Below are positions 24,936 through 36,609 of a stretch of DNA of 64,000 nucleotides, one piece after another. The position numbers and the translations under genes were made by a program. How positions within the stretch are numbered: position 1 is the first letter of the stretch; each line of letters begins with the position of its first letter. The notes under the pieces were generated by a model. That model saw only the letters and a program-made list of their open reading frames with translations. It was not told the origin of the DNA and did no database searches. The stretch comes from Maricaulis maris_C (GTDB lineage Bacteria > Pseudomonadota > Alphaproteobacteria > Caulobacterales > Maricaulaceae), in NCBI RefSeq assembly GCF_049116555.1, contig NZ_JAGDYT010000006.1:372001-436000 (forward strand), written 5' to 3'.

Positions 24936-25703
24936 CTAGGCGTCGCGCTCGCGCACAATACCCGCGACGCGTTCGCGACGGGTCGGGAAACGGTAGAAGA
25001 TATGTGTCCCGATCCGGCGCGTGCGCACGAGGCCATCATTCCAATACGGGTCAACGGCCACCGTATGGTAATGCGTCGCGCGGCGGGTCACATCCCGGCC
25101 AAAACCCATGAAGGCATGCTGGGAGACCAGCTGCGACCGGCGCCAGGAGCGACCGCGCGGCTCACGGACCATGGACCCGTCACAGGTAAAGGTGAACTGG
25201 CACCCCGTCCGGCGTTCAGACCCCTGATAGACCACGCCACAGATCGAGTTCGGATAATTGCGATTGTCGACCCGGTTCAGGATCACCTGGGCCACGGCCA
25301 GCTGACCGACAAAGGTCTCGCTGCGGGCCTCGTAATAGATCGCTTCGGCCAGGCAATCGACTTCAGCCGAGATGCCGGCGGCGATCTGGAGGTGCGTATT
25401 GTCAAAGGTGCGCAGGTCATCCAGCGAGCGGGCGGTCAGCACGATACCGGCATCGGTGTCGGCTTCCAGCTTCAGCGAGGCAAAGCGCAATTCTTCCGGC
25501 GGCTGCCAGGCGGCATCAACATCACCGGCCTGGAGATAACGCGACGCCATCGCCTGCCAGACGAGTGTCTCGTCCTGCTCGCGGGCGCGATCGGAGGCCC
25601 CGTTGAGGAGCAGGACCGTCATCGCACACAGCACCAGGGTCGCCAGCATATGCAATGCTGTCGCTACCTGCTTTTGCTGGCTGCGTGCCGCGTCGAGGTC
25701 CAT
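24936..25703 (-). CDS. SleB-type cell wall hydrolase
   Basis: A 255-residue membrane-anchored protein with a single hydrophobic segment at about 15-35. The SleB/Hydrolase_2 domain at about 130-250 has LAEAIYYEARSE with its catalytic glutamate, QLAVAQVILNRV, YPNSICGVVYQG and CQFTFTCDG. SleB-type enzymes are lytic transglycosylases; in non-sporeformers they act in peptidoglycan turnover. The ATG at 25703 follows CGGAGA. No nearby gene indicates a special role. Confidence 0.9.
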   Translation of the reverse strand: MDLDAARSQQKQVATALHMLATLVLCAMTVLLLNGASDRAREQDETLVWQAMASRYLQAGDVDAAWQPPEELRFASLKLEADTDAGIVLTARSLDDLRTFDNTHLQIAAGISAEVDCLAEAIYYEARSETFVGQLAVAQVILNRVDNRNYPNSICGVVYQGSERRTGCQFTFTCDGSMVREPRGRSWRRSQLVSQHAFMGFGRDVTRRATHYHTVAVDPYWNDGLVRTRRIGTHIFYRFPTRRERVAGIVRERDA

Positions 25704-25870
25704 TTGGTCTCCGTATGTCCGTTCAGGCGTCAAATCCGACCTTTCACGAATCGTGCCGTCTTGCGACGAGATTAACATGAAGCGCCGTGTCTGAATCCTT
25801 CGTGAAATCAGCGCGCCTCTCTATTTGAGCCAACCATAGCGGTCAAGCAGGGTGCTTGGTTACAAATAAG

Positions 25871-25906
25871 AAAATACCCGCCCCTTCCAAGAGAGGCGGG
25901 ATTTTC
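25871..25906 (-). terminator. Terminator of the glyQS-ppdK operon
   Basis: On the minus strand, CCCGCCTCTC-TTGG-AAGGGGCGGG forms a GC-rich stem-loop flanked by AAAAT and TATTTTC, 20-55 bp after the ppdK stop. It is the natural end of the long operon beginning near 33548. Confidence 0.75.
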
Positions 25907-25927
25907 AGTTGCGATTACAGAAAGCTA

Positions 25928-28600
<2,673 letters not shown>

Positions 28601-28611
28601 GGAATGAGCCC

Positions 28612-30789
28612 CTAGCCTGATATCTTGTCGAAATCGGCGACGGCGCGAATGGCCGTGCGTATGGCGGACAATAAGAGAAGTCTGTTGCGGCGCAACGCAG
28701 CGTCGTCCGTGTTAACGGTCACTTCGCTGAAAAAGACATCAATCGGTGCACGCAGTTGCGACAATGCCCGCATTGCGGCAGCAAAGTCCTCGTCCGCCAG
28801 CGCCGTTTCCGCCGCCGGTCCGGCCGCCCCCAGCGCCGCGATCAGATCGCGCTCGGCTGATTCCGGTGCCGCCGCGAGATAGCCCTCGTCCGGCTCGCCG
28901 GTGAGGTCGTCGTCCGACTTGGCCAGAATGTTCGACGCCCGCTTGTTTCCCGCCAGCAACGCCGCGCCATCCTCGGTATCGAGGAAGGCCTGCAGGGCGC
29001 GGGCCTTGTGGGTGACGCGGACGAGATCGTCATCGCCGAGCGCGAAGACCGCGTCGATCACGTCATGACGGATGCCCTCATCGCGCAGGTGGACTTTGAG
29101 ACGGTCGGCGAAGAAGTCCCGCATTCCAAGCACCAATGAAAGCTGGAAGCCGAAATCAGCGAGGGACTTGGACGCCCGATCGCCTGGCTGCCACCATTTC
29201 TCGTCTGCCTTGGAGTCCGCTTCGGTGGACATGCTGATGCTGGCCTTTTCGATACCAACAAGTCCATCAGCCCATTCCGCGAGCAACCAGAACGTCTCGG
29301 CCAGCGGCAAGCGCGTATTCGAGATCAGCAAGATCCGAATAACGCCCAGCGCGGCGCGGCGCAGGGCAAACGGGTCCTTCGACCCCGTCGGCTTTTCATC
29401 GATCGCCCAGAAGCCGACCAGCGTATCCAGCTTGTCCGCCAGTGCCACGGCAGCCGAGACCGGCGCGGTTGGCACTTCGTCTGACGGCCCCTGCGGCTTG
29501 TAGTGGTCCTTGATGGCGTCAGCGACGGCGGCGTCCTCGCCCTGGTCGAGCGCGTAATACCGTCCCATCGCGCCCTGCAGCTCGGGGAATTCATAGACCA
29601 TCTCGGAGACGAGATCGGCCTTGGCCAGGCGGGCGGCCTTTTCGGCCAGGTCCGGATCGGCACCGACAACCGGGGCCAGTTCGCGGGCCAGGGCGGCGAC
29701 GCGCTCGACCTTGTCGGCGACCGTGCCGAGCTTTTCGTGGAAGGTCACCTTCGACAATTGCGCCGCCATGTCGGAGAGCGGCGTCTTGCGGTCATTGTCC
29801 CAGAAGTGGCGGGCGTCCGAGAGGCGGGCCGAGAGGACGCGAGCATTGCCGGCGGCGATCGCCTTGCCGCCATCCGGTGCGACCTGGTTGGCGATGGTGA
29901 CGAATTTGGAGACCAGCTGGCCGGTCCTGGGATCGCGCACCGCGAAGTATTTCTGGTGCGTCTTCATCGTCAGGGTGATGACTTCCGGCGGCAGATCGAG
30001 AAAGTCCGGATCCATCTCGCCCAGTACCGGCACCGGCCATTCCACCAGCCCGGCGACCTCGGTCAGAAGACCGGCATCCTCGACCAGTTCAAACCCGGCA
30101 TCCGCACACACCTTGCGGGCGCCATTCAGGATCAGCGACTCCCGGGCGGCGCGGTCGAGCAGGACATGCCCCTCACCTTCCAGTGCCGTCGCATAGTCGA
30201 GGAAATTCGAGACCGTGAACGGCCCGCGCCCCATGCGGCGATGGCCTTCGGTGACATTCGACGCCGTGATGCCGAACACCTCGACCGGCACGACTTCGCC
30301 GTCGAACACGCACAGGAGACGCTGGATCGGACGGACCCAGCGCTGCGCCTTCTCGCCCTCGCCGAACTTCATCGATTTGGGCCAGGGAAAGGCCTTCATC
30401 AGATCGGGAATGGCTTCGGCAAGCACCTCGGTGGTGGCCCGGCCGGGCTTTTCGATCTTTGCGACCCAGAACTCACCCTTCTTGTCCGCGCGCTTCTCGC
30501 ACGCATCCAGCGAGGCGACGCCAGCCCCGCGCAGAAAGCCTTCCACGGCCTTGTCCGGTGCACCGACCCGCGGGCCCTTGCGCTCTTCGCTGACATCGGC
30601 GGTCTTGACCGGCAGGCCCTCGATCACGAGGCCGAGGCGGCGTGCACCGGCGAAGGTCTTGAGCGAGGTCCAGGTGAGGCCGGCCGCCTTGAGCCGGTCG
30701 CCCAGCAATTTTTCAAGGTCGGCCTCGGCGCGCGGTTGCATGCGGGCCGGGATTTCCTCGCAGAAGATTTCAAACAGGAGTTCGGACAT
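28612..30789 (-). CDS. glyS: Glycyl-tRNA synthetase beta subunit
   Basis: A 725-residue subunit that pairs with GlyQ in the alpha2-beta2 bacterial glycyl-tRNA synthetase. It begins MSELLFEIFCEEIPARM and has MKTHQKYF and the HD-like region typical of GlyS (VSEMVYEFPELQGAMGRYYA, in two parts). The C-terminal anticodon-binding region ends with FFSEVTVNTDD. The gene is slightly longer than the usual 690 residues. It follows the GFA-type gene by 17 bp. Confidence 0.96.
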   Translation of the reverse strand: MSELLFEIFCEEIPARMQPRAEADLEKLLGDRLKAAGLTWTSLKTFAGARRLGLVIEGLPVKTADVSEERKGPRVGAPDKAVEGFLRGAGVASLDACEKRADKKGEFWVAKIEKPGRATTEVLAEAIPDLMKAFPWPKSMKFGEGEKAQRWVRPIQRLLCVFDGEVVPVEVFGITASNVTEGHRRMGRGPFTVSNFLDYATALEGEGHVLLDRAARESLILNGARKVCADAGFELVEDAGLLTEVAGLVEWPVPVLGEMDPDFLDLPPEVITLTMKTHQKYFAVRDPRTGQLVSKFVTIANQVAPDGGKAIAAGNARVLSARLSDARHFWDNDRKTPLSDMAAQLSKVTFHEKLGTVADKVERVAALARELAPVVGADPDLAEKAARLAKADLVSEMVYEFPELQGAMGRYYALDQGEDAAVADAIKDHYKPQGPSDEVPTAPVSAAVALADKLDTLVGFWAIDEKPTGSKDPFALRRAALGVIRILLISNTRLPLAETFWLLAEWADGLVGIEKASISMSTEADSKADEKWWQPGDRASKSLADFGFQLSLVLGMRDFFADRLKVHLRDEGIRHDVIDAVFALGDDDLVRVTHKARALQAFLDTEDGAALLAGNKRASNILAKSDDDLTGEPDEGYLAAAPESAERDLIAALGAAGPAAETALADEDFAAAMRALSQLRAPIDVFFSEVTVNTDDAALRRNRLLLLSAIRTAIRAVADFDKISG

Positions 30790-30806
30790 CGTGTCGGGCT
30801 TTCCGC

Positions 30807-31268
30807 TCAGGAGGCGTATTCTTGGTCGGCATAACGCTGCATCAGCGCGAAATAACCGTCATCGGGCGGACCTTCATAGATCAGCGCGTCGTCAGGAAAG
30901 GTCATCCAGTCCTGGGCCGATCTGACCCAGATATGGCCGACCGGTTTCAGCCTGGCGCGGTCATCCAGCGTCCCGGCTTTCAGCGACAGGGCCGGCTTGC
31001 CGACCGTGTCATTGGCGATCCGTGTGCCGCACTCACCGCAGAAATGGCCCTGCTTGCTCGACTTGCTATCGGTCGGGATGGGGAAGGAGGCCGGCTCGCC
31101 CTTGGTGAATTTGAACCCGTCCCGCTGCACCAGCATGGACATGCCAAAGGCCGAGGAGGATTGCTGCTGGCAGGTCGTACAATGACAGCAATACAGCGCC
31201 ATCGGATTCTCGCTGATCTCGAAGCGGATCGCACCGCACTGGCAGCCACCGCGAAGGGGGAGTTTCAT
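30807..31268 (-). CDS. GFA (CENP-V) family zinc protein
   Basis: A 153-residue zinc-binding protein of the glutathione-dependent formaldehyde-activating family. All metal ligands are visible: GCQCGAIRF, YCCHCTTCQ and FCGECGTRI. Most family members do not metabolise formaldehyde, and their substrates are unknown. It sits between glyQ and glyS in the operon, separated from glyQ by a repeat-element insertion. Confidence 0.93.
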   Translation of the reverse strand: MKLPLRGGCQCGAIRFEISENPMALYCCHCTTCQQQSSSAFGMSMLVQRDGFKFTKGEPASFPIPTDSKSSKQGHFCGECGTRIANDTVGKPALSLKAGTLDDRARLKPVGHIWVRSAQDWMTFPDDALIYEGPPDDGYFALMQRYADQEYAS

Positions 31269-31289
31269 GGGAGGGTCTCCGACAATGGC

Positions 31290-31431
31290 AGGTCCTCGCC
31301 CTTGATGGGCGAGGGGGACCGCGAAGCGGTGGAGTGGGTGACGGTCGGCAGAAGCCGGAACGCGGCGCGTTTCACCCGATCCGACCCGCCGCTTCGCGTC
31401 GGCCCACCTTGCCCATCAAGGGGAAGGACCT
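31290..31431. repeat. Dispersed inverted-terminal repeat element, copy 3
   Basis: A 142 bp copy of the element found twice near 14 kb. The ends are AGGTCCTCGCCCTTGATGGG and CCCATCAAGGGGAAGGACCT. The internal GGAGTGGGTGA and GGCGCGTTTCACCC match, but the central palindrome differs (GACCCGCCGCTTCGCGTCGG in place of the CCGGATT core). It lies inside the glyQ-glyS operon, between the glyQ stop and the GFA gene start, so it is probably transcribed. Confidence 0.8.
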
Positions 31432-31446
31432 GTGTGCGGCCCGTCA

Positions 31447-32337
31447 TCACGCCTGCGCCTCCACCAGCGCCCGCTCGCTCTTCACCCAGGCATCCGCGCA
31501 GCCCTTGGCCAGTTCGCGAACCCGCGCGATCCAGCTGGCGCGTTCGGCGACGGAGATGGCGCCGCGGGCGTCGACCAGGTTGAAGAGGTGGGAGGCCTTG
31601 AGACAGAAATCATAGGCCGGCAGCGGCAGCGGCTTGTCGAGATTGAGCAGGGCCATGCACTGGTTCTCGGCGCCCTTGAACCACTCGATCAGCATGTCGA
31701 CATCGGCATGCTCGAAATTGAATTCGGAATACTGTTTCTCGGCTTCCAGGAAGACGTCGCCATAGGTCATGCCGGCACCGTTGAAATCGAGGTCATAGAC
31801 ATTCTCGACGCCCTGGACATACATCGCCAGACGCTCGAGCCCGTAGGTCAGCTCGCCGGAGACGAGATCGACATCAAGACCGCCAACCTGCTGGAAATAG
31901 GTGAACTGGCTGACTTCCATGCCGTCGCACCAGACTTCCCAGCCCAGACCCCAGGCACCGACAGTGGGGTTTTCCCAATCATCTTCCACGAAGCGGACAT
32001 CATGCAGGTCGCGATCAATGCCGATGGCGTCGAGCGAGCCGAGATAGAGGTCCTGCAGGTCAGCCGGGCACGGCTTCAGGAGCACCTGGAACTGGTAGTA
32101 GTGCTGCAGGCGGTTGGGGTTCTCGCCATAGCGGCCATCGCCAGGACGGCGCGAAGGCTGAACGTAGGCGGCGCGCCAGGGGCGCGGGCCGAGCGAGCGC
32201 AGCGTGGTCGCCGGGTGCAGCGTCCCGGCGCCGACCTCGACATCATAGGGCTGCAGGATGGCACAGCCCTTCCCCGCCCAATACGTCTGCAGACGGAGGA
32301 TCAGCTCCTGGAAGGAGGGCGCTTTCGCGGCGGCCAT
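31447..32337 (-). CDS. glyQ: Glycyl-tRNA synthetase alpha subunit
   Basis: A 296-residue class II synthetase subunit that forms the catalytic core with GlyS. The N-terminus FQELILRLQTYWAGKGCAIL and motif-2 region with HYYQFQVLLKP are typical, as are WEVWCDGMEVSQFTYFQQ and GLERLAMYVQGV. The start MAAAKAPSF at 32337 is standard. Its stop lies 15 bp before repeat copy 3. Confidence 0.97.
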   Translation of the reverse strand: MAAAKAPSFQELILRLQTYWAGKGCAILQPYDVEVGAGTLHPATTLRSLGPRPWRAAYVQPSRRPGDGRYGENPNRLQHYYQFQVLLKPCPADLQDLYLGSLDAIGIDRDLHDVRFVEDDWENPTVGAWGLGWEVWCDGMEVSQFTYFQQVGGLDVDLVSGELTYGLERLAMYVQGVENVYDLDFNGAGMTYGDVFLEAEKQYSEFNFEHADVDMLIEWFKGAENQCMALLNLDKPLPLPAYDFCLKASHLFNLVDARGAISVAERASWIARVRELAKGCADAWVKSERALVEAQA

Positions 32338-32407
32338 GGCATCAATTCCCGCTGGAAAAATCGAGATGAAGAAATCGCGCGGACACTAGGCAAGTCAGCC
32401 CGACGGA

Positions 32408-32584
32408 TCAAGCGCGCGAGTCCTCGTCTTTGTGCGACGCAGCATCCTCGTCGCGCGGCTCCAGCCGGGCCTCCACTGCCCGGCGCGCCGCCTCCGCTGC
32501 ATTGTCCCGCTGCTTGCGCCCACGCGCGCCGAGGACGACGAGCAGGACCATGGCGAGGACAACAAGGATGATCGTCACGGTCAT
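32408..32584 (-). CDS. Small single-pass membrane protein coupled to the methyltransferase gene
   Basis: A 58-residue protein starting at the ATG at 32584, which overlaps the stop of the upstream methyltransferase gene (ATGA). The N-terminus is one hydrophobic helix (TVTIILVVLAMVLLVVLGA). The rest is highly charged (RGRKQRDNAAEAARRAVEAR, then an acidic end). The 4 bp overlap and position inside the operon support it as real. No family was recognised. Confidence 0.7.
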   Translation of the reverse strand: MTVTIILVVLAMVLLVVLGARGRKQRDNAAEAARRAVEARLEPRDEDAASHKDEDSRA

Positions 32585-33333
32585 GGCTGCATCTCCAATA
32601 CCGCCCGCCCCCGCAGGATGGCGTCGGCCTCGGGCGAATGCCCCTCGCCCTCATGCAGGAAAAGCGGGGCAAGCAGGACCAGCGGCGCCTTGCCGCCAAT
32701 GGTCGCCTGAATGATGACGCGCTTGGCTGGCGCGTCGGCTCTCGGATAGACCGGCTTGATCACCACGGAGCCGAAGGACCGCTCGAGCGCAGTGAGGATA
32801 TCCGCCAGCCGGTCGGCCCGGTGGATCAGGGTCAGTCGGCCCTTGGCCTTGAGCGCCCGGGCAGCACAGCGCACCCAGTCGGCAAAGGGCACATCGCCGG
32901 TCAGCCAGGCAGCACGCTTTTCGTCTTTCGGCGCCCGCAAGGCCCCGGGGTCGTCGAAGAAGGGCGGATTGAAGAAGACCTGGTCGACCTTCAGCGAGGT
33001 GCCCAATTGCATGATATCGGCATTCTGGGTCTGCACGCGCGCGCCCATACCGTTTGCCGCCGCGTTCTCGGCCGCCAGGGCCGCCGCTTCGGGGTCGCGT
33101 TCGACGCCGACAAAGCTCGCACCGGTCAGCCTCCAGGCCGCGCACATCAGCGCCGCGCCGGCACCGCAGCCAAACTCGGCGAGGATCTCGCCCTCGCGGG
33201 CATCCAGCGCCGCGGCCAGCAGGCCGGCATCCATGCCGGCCCGGTAGCCGTCCTTACCCTGGCGCAGGACAACACGGCCATCGAGCAATCGATCCAGTGT
33301 GGTCGTCACGTCCGGTATAGCGCCTGAAGTCAC
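32581..33333 (-). CDS. tRNA1(Val) (adenine(37)-N6)-methyltransferase family protein
   Basis: A 250-residue SAM-dependent methyltransferase of the TrmN6/YfiC type. SAM motif I is EFGCGAGAALMCAA, motif IV is FFNPPFFDDP (the NPPF of N6-adenine methylases), and the N-terminal DGRVVLRQGKDGYRAGMDAGLLA is characteristic. It starts at GTG 33333, overlapping the DUF2007 stop (GTGA), and its own stop overlaps the next gene, so three genes are coupled. The exact tRNA target is inferred from the family. Confidence 0.87.
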   Translation of the reverse strand: MTSGAIPDVTTTLDRLLDGRVVLRQGKDGYRAGMDAGLLAAALDAREGEILAEFGCGAGAALMCAAWRLTGASFVGVERDPEAAALAAENAAANGMGARVQTQNADIMQLGTSLKVDQVFFNPPFFDDPGALRAPKDEKRAAWLTGDVPFADWVRCAARALKAKGRLTLIHRADRLADILTALERSFGSVVIKPVYPRADAPAKRVIIQATIGGKAPLVLLAPLFLHEGEGHSPEADAILRGRAVLEMQP

Positions 33334-33548
33334 GGCCGGTCCTCTTCCTGCAGCTCGGCCAGCAAGCTCAACGCCATGTGCGCGTCCTCGTCGATCACCA
33401 TGATGCGTGTCTTGATGAATGGCAGACCGCCGCCATACATGGAGGACATGCCCTGATCGAGCACGATGGGTTCAATGCCCTCATCGCGCAGGATGGACTG
33501 GGCATAAGAGAGTTTGACCGGGTCATTGGTCCTCAGGACTTCCTTCAC
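33330..33548 (-). CDS. DUF2007 family protein
   Basis: A 72-residue protein from GTG 33548, preceded by GGAGG at 9 bp. It matches the DUF2007 (putative signal-transducing) fold: EVLRTNDPVKLSYAQSILRD, GIEPIVLDQ and a C-terminal helix, with IMVIDEDAH in between. It is the first gene of the glyQS operon and is coupled to the methyltransferase gene. The function is unknown. A longer frame extends upstream but is not conserved. Confidence 0.85.
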   Translation of the reverse strand: MKEVLRTNDPVKLSYAQSILRDEGIEPIVLDQGMSSMYGGGLPFIKTRIMVIDEDAHMALSLLAELQEEDRP

Positions 33549-33704
33549 GTGGGCATACCTCCGCGCCGCTTTGCGGCTTTTTGGGCCGACACAGGACAAG
33601 GGGCCTGACCTGTGCTGTTTCGTCACCGCCCCTTGTGCTTGCCGGGCGGTCCGTCGATTTCTATTGTCGGAAGCAATTGAGCCTGCATCAAGAGGACAGC
33701 TGGC

Positions 33705-34736
33705 GTGGACAGCATGGTGAGTGTCAAATCGGCAGCCGCGGCCAAGACCGCGGATATACCGAATGCAGCGGAAGCGCTGGCGGTTCTGGCCTATGACGAC
33801 ATGCGCAATGTCGACGCCCTCATCCTCGAGCGGCTGGACAGTCATGTCGAGCTGATCCCCGAGCTGGCCCGCTATCTGATCGAGGCCGGCGGCAAGCGCG
33901 TGCGCCCGATGATCACAGTCGCCGCCGCCAACATGCTGGGCTACAGCGATATCGCGCCGCTCAAGCTTGCCGCGGCGGTGGAATTCATCCACACCGCCAC
34001 GCTGCTGCACGATGATGTCGTCGATGAGAGCGGCATGCGCCGCGGCAAGGTCGCCGCCAATCTGGTCTGGGGCAATGCCTCCTCCGTCCTGGTCGGCGAT
34101 TTCCTCTTCGCGCGCTCCTTTTCCCTGATGGTCGAAGCCGGATCAATGAAGGCGCTCGGCGTATTGTCCGATGCGGCCTCGACGATTGCCGAGGGCGAAG
34201 TGCGTCAACTCTCCGCGGTCAAGGATGTCGGCGTTTCGGTCGACACCTATATGCAGATCATCGATGCCAAGACGGCGGCGCTCTTTGCCGCAGCGGCGCA
34301 AGTCTCCGGTATTGTCGCTGGCCGCGATGCCCGTGAGGAAGCCGCGCTGGAGACCTATGGCCGTGAACTCGGCCTGGCCTTCCAGCTGGTCGATGATGCG
34401 CTGGACTATGACGGCGCCTCGTCCAAGCTGGGCAAATCCACCGGCGATGATTTCCGCGAAGGCAAGGTCACCCTGCCCGTCGCACTGGCAATCGCAGCGG
34501 CGTCCGGCAGCGAGACCGAGTACTGGGACCGCGTGATTGCGCGCGGCGAACAGGCCGACGGCGATTTCGCCACCGCCATCCGCCTGATCAAATCGCATGG
34601 CGCGCTCGACGCCACGGTCAATCAGGCTCGCGCCCATGCCCGACGGGCCCGCGAAGCCCTGGCCATCTTCCCGGCCAATAAATGGCGGGTCGCGCTGGAA
34701 GATCTCGCCGACTTCGTGGTCGAACGCGCCTACTAG
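33705..34736 (+). CDS. ispB: Polyprenyl diphosphate synthase (ubiquinone side chain)
   Basis: A 343-residue trans-prenyltransferase that extends farnesyl or geranylgeranyl diphosphate to the C40-C50 chain used in ubiquinone. The first aspartate-rich motif is LLHDDVVDES and the second is FQLVDDALDYDG; GGKRVRPMI is near the N-terminus. The start is GTG 33705 (GAGGA at 8 bp); ATG 33714 is possible. It is divergent from the DUF2007-glyQS operon, with a shared promoter region of about 150 bp. Product chain length cannot be decided from sequence. Confidence 0.95.
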   Translation: MDSMVSVKSAAAAKTADIPNAAEALAVLAYDDMRNVDALILERLDSHVELIPELARYLIEAGGKRVRPMITVAAANMLGYSDIAPLKLAAAVEFIHTATLLHDDVVDESGMRRGKVAANLVWGNASSVLVGDFLFARSFSLMVEAGSMKALGVLSDAASTIAEGEVRQLSAVKDVGVSVDTYMQIIDAKTAALFAAAAQVSGIVAGRDAREEAALETYGRELGLAFQLVDDALDYDGASSKLGKSTGDDFREGKVTLPVALAIAAASGSETEYWDRVIARGEQADGDFATAIRLIKSHGALDATVNQARAHARRAREALAIFPANKWRVALEDLADFVVERAY

Positions 34737-34744
34737 CCTCGCGC

Positions 34745-35758
34745 CTATTGCCAGGTATCGAGACCGGCAGCGCGCGCCTTGCGGCGGCACATCTGATGCA
34801 GGACGGTAAAACCTGTAACGGCCAGCAGGAAGACTGGCAGCCCGGCTATCGGCGACAGGGCGTTTGCGACCAGCGCCAGCATACCGCACGCGATACTCAT
34901 CCCGCCCCAGATCATTGCCACCCGGCCATGGCTCATCCCCATGGCAATGAGCAATTGATAGGCATGCGCCCGGTGCGCGACGAAGGGTGACCGCCCGGCC
35001 TTGACCCGCGCGGCCATGGTCAAGAGAACATCGCCCAGAAGCGGCAGGACGAGGAGCGGCACCAGCCAGACCGAGCCCGACGGCGCGCGGGAAGCCCAGA
35101 CGAGAGCCAGACCGGCCAGGATCACCGCCGCCCCCAGCGATCCGACATCGCCACTGAACAAACGCCCGCGTGCTGACAGGAGGGGCGCATTCCACACGGC
35201 GAATCCAGCGAGCGCCGCCGCCAATGCCAACGCTGCCAGCATGAAAGGGCCCGCGCCCAGAATCGCCAGAACCAGCGCCGGCGGGATCAGGCTGGCCGCC
35301 ATCAGACCGTCCGATCCATCCATGAAATTGACCGTGTTCGCGAGCGTGAAAACGAACAGCGCCGAGCCCAGCCAGCCAATCATCCAGGGCAAGGCGAAGC
35401 CAAGATCGGTGACCGGACCGATCATGCCGGCCAGGGCCAGGCTGATCAGGCTCAGCAGCGCGAATTTCGGTCGTTCATTCAACGTCACCACATCGTCGAC
35501 AAAGCCCAGCACCGCCGCCATCGCCGCGCAAAGGGCCAGCGCGACCAGAGCCGCGCCGTCCGCTGGGGCCATGACCGGGATGAAGATGAGTGCGCCGACA
35601 AAGCCGACGACAATACCCAGTCCGCCGCCGCGCGGCGTCGGCTGGACGTGATTGGAGCGCTGATTGGGATGGTCGAGGATGCGGGCGCGCCAGATGAGAC
35701 CGGCCACGCTCCAGGCGAGACTGAAAGCCGCGACCAACGGCCACGCCAGCGCACTCAC
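34745..35758 (-). CDS. MraY/WecA-like undecaprenyl-phosphate glycosyl-1-phosphate transferase
   Basis: A 337-residue polytopic membrane enzyme (about 10 helices) that transfers a sugar-1-phosphate from a UDP-sugar to a polyprenyl phosphate. Family motifs: HVQPTPRGGGLG, FVDDVVTLN (the Asp pair), NTVNFMDGSDGL and HRAHAYQLL. It starts at GTG 35758, overlapping the ispE stop (GTGA). WecA-like rather than MraY because there is no murein cluster here; the substrate sugar is unknown. Confidence 0.88.
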   Translation of the reverse strand: MSALAWPLVAAFSLAWSVAGLIWRARILDHPNQRSNHVQPTPRGGGLGIVVGFVGALIFIPVMAPADGAALVALALCAAMAAVLGFVDDVVTLNERPKFALLSLISLALAGMIGPVTDLGFALPWMIGWLGSALFVFTLANTVNFMDGSDGLMAASLIPPALVLAILGAGPFMLAALALAAALAGFAVWNAPLLSARGRLFSGDVGSLGAAVILAGLALVWASRAPSGSVWLVPLLVLPLLGDVLLTMAARVKAGRSPFVAHRAHAYQLLIAMGMSHGRVAMIWGGMSIACGMLALVANALSPIAGLPVFLLAVTGFTVLHQMCRRKARAAGLDTWQ

Positions 35759-36609
35759 CGTACCGCTCCGGTCAGGCAAACGGCGCGGGCGAAACCGTCA
35801 TAGGCGTCCGCGACCCGCTCGGCCGACGCCCGATCGGCACACAGGGCGAAACAGCTCGCGCCGGAGCCGGACATGCGGGCCAGCGCGACCCCGGTCTGTC
35901 CCCGCAACCAGTCGAGCGTCCCGGCAATCTCCGGATGATGCGCCACGGCCGGCGCTTCCAGATCATTCCGCTCGCCGCGCAGCCAAGCGAGGCGGTCCTC
36001 ACCCATCGGGTCAGCCTCGGCCAGCGGCGCCGGGTCTGCGGCATCAAAGGCCTTGAAGATCGGCCCGGTCGGTACCGCGACGCCCGGGTTGAGAAGAACC
36101 GCATCGAATGCGTCGAAGGCCGGCAGGATGTCGATCCACTCGCCAATCCCGCGCATCCGCAACGGGCGGGCATAGAGGCAGGCCGGCACGTCGGCGCCCA
36201 ACCTGAGACCGATTTCCGCCAGCCGGTCGAGGGTCCAGTCCAGCCCCCAGAGTCGATTCAACGCGCGCAAGGTCGCGGCCGCATCGGCCGAGCCACCGCC
36301 CAGCCCGGCCTCGACGGGAATCTGCTTGTCGAGACGGATCATCGCGCCCTCATCAATACCGGCCGCAACCTGTAGCGCACGCGCCGCCTGGAGGACCAGA
36401 TTATTGCCGTCCGGCGGCAGGGCGCGCGAGGCCTCTCCGGACATGGTCAGCAGCAGGCCAGGGCCCGGTCTCACCTCAACCGTGTCGCCCCAGTCCGCGA
36501 AGACGACGAGACTGTCGAGCGGGTGATAGCCATCGGGCCGGGCCGCGCCGACCCGCAGGGTCAGATTGACCTTGGCGGGGGCCAATTCGGTAATGGGCGA
36601 CGGCGTCAC
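35755..36609 (-). CDS. ispE: 4-diphosphocytidyl-2-C-methyl-D-erythritol kinase
   Basis: A 284-residue GHMP kinase of the MEP isoprenoid pathway. APAKVNLTLRV near the start, the ATP-loop PVEAGLGGGSADAAAT and the C-terminal ARMSGSGASCFAL are the three GHMP motifs. GTG 36609 overlaps the stop of the TPR gene (GTGA), and its own stop overlaps the transferase start, so three genes are translationally coupled. This links isoprenoid supply with a polyprenyl-dependent transferase. Confidence 0.95.
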   Translation of the reverse strand: MTPSPITELAPAKVNLTLRVGAARPDGYHPLDSLVVFADWGDTVEVRPGPGLLLTMSGEASRALPPDGNNLVLQAARALQVAAGIDEGAMIRLDKQIPVEAGLGGGSADAAATLRALNRLWGLDWTLDRLAEIGLRLGADVPACLYARPLRMRGIGEWIDILPAFDAFDAVLLNPGVAVPTGPIFKAFDAADPAPLAEADPMGEDRLAWLRGERNDLEAPAVAHHPEIAGTLDWLRGQTGVALARMSGSGASCFALCADRASAERVADAYDGFARAVCLTGAVR

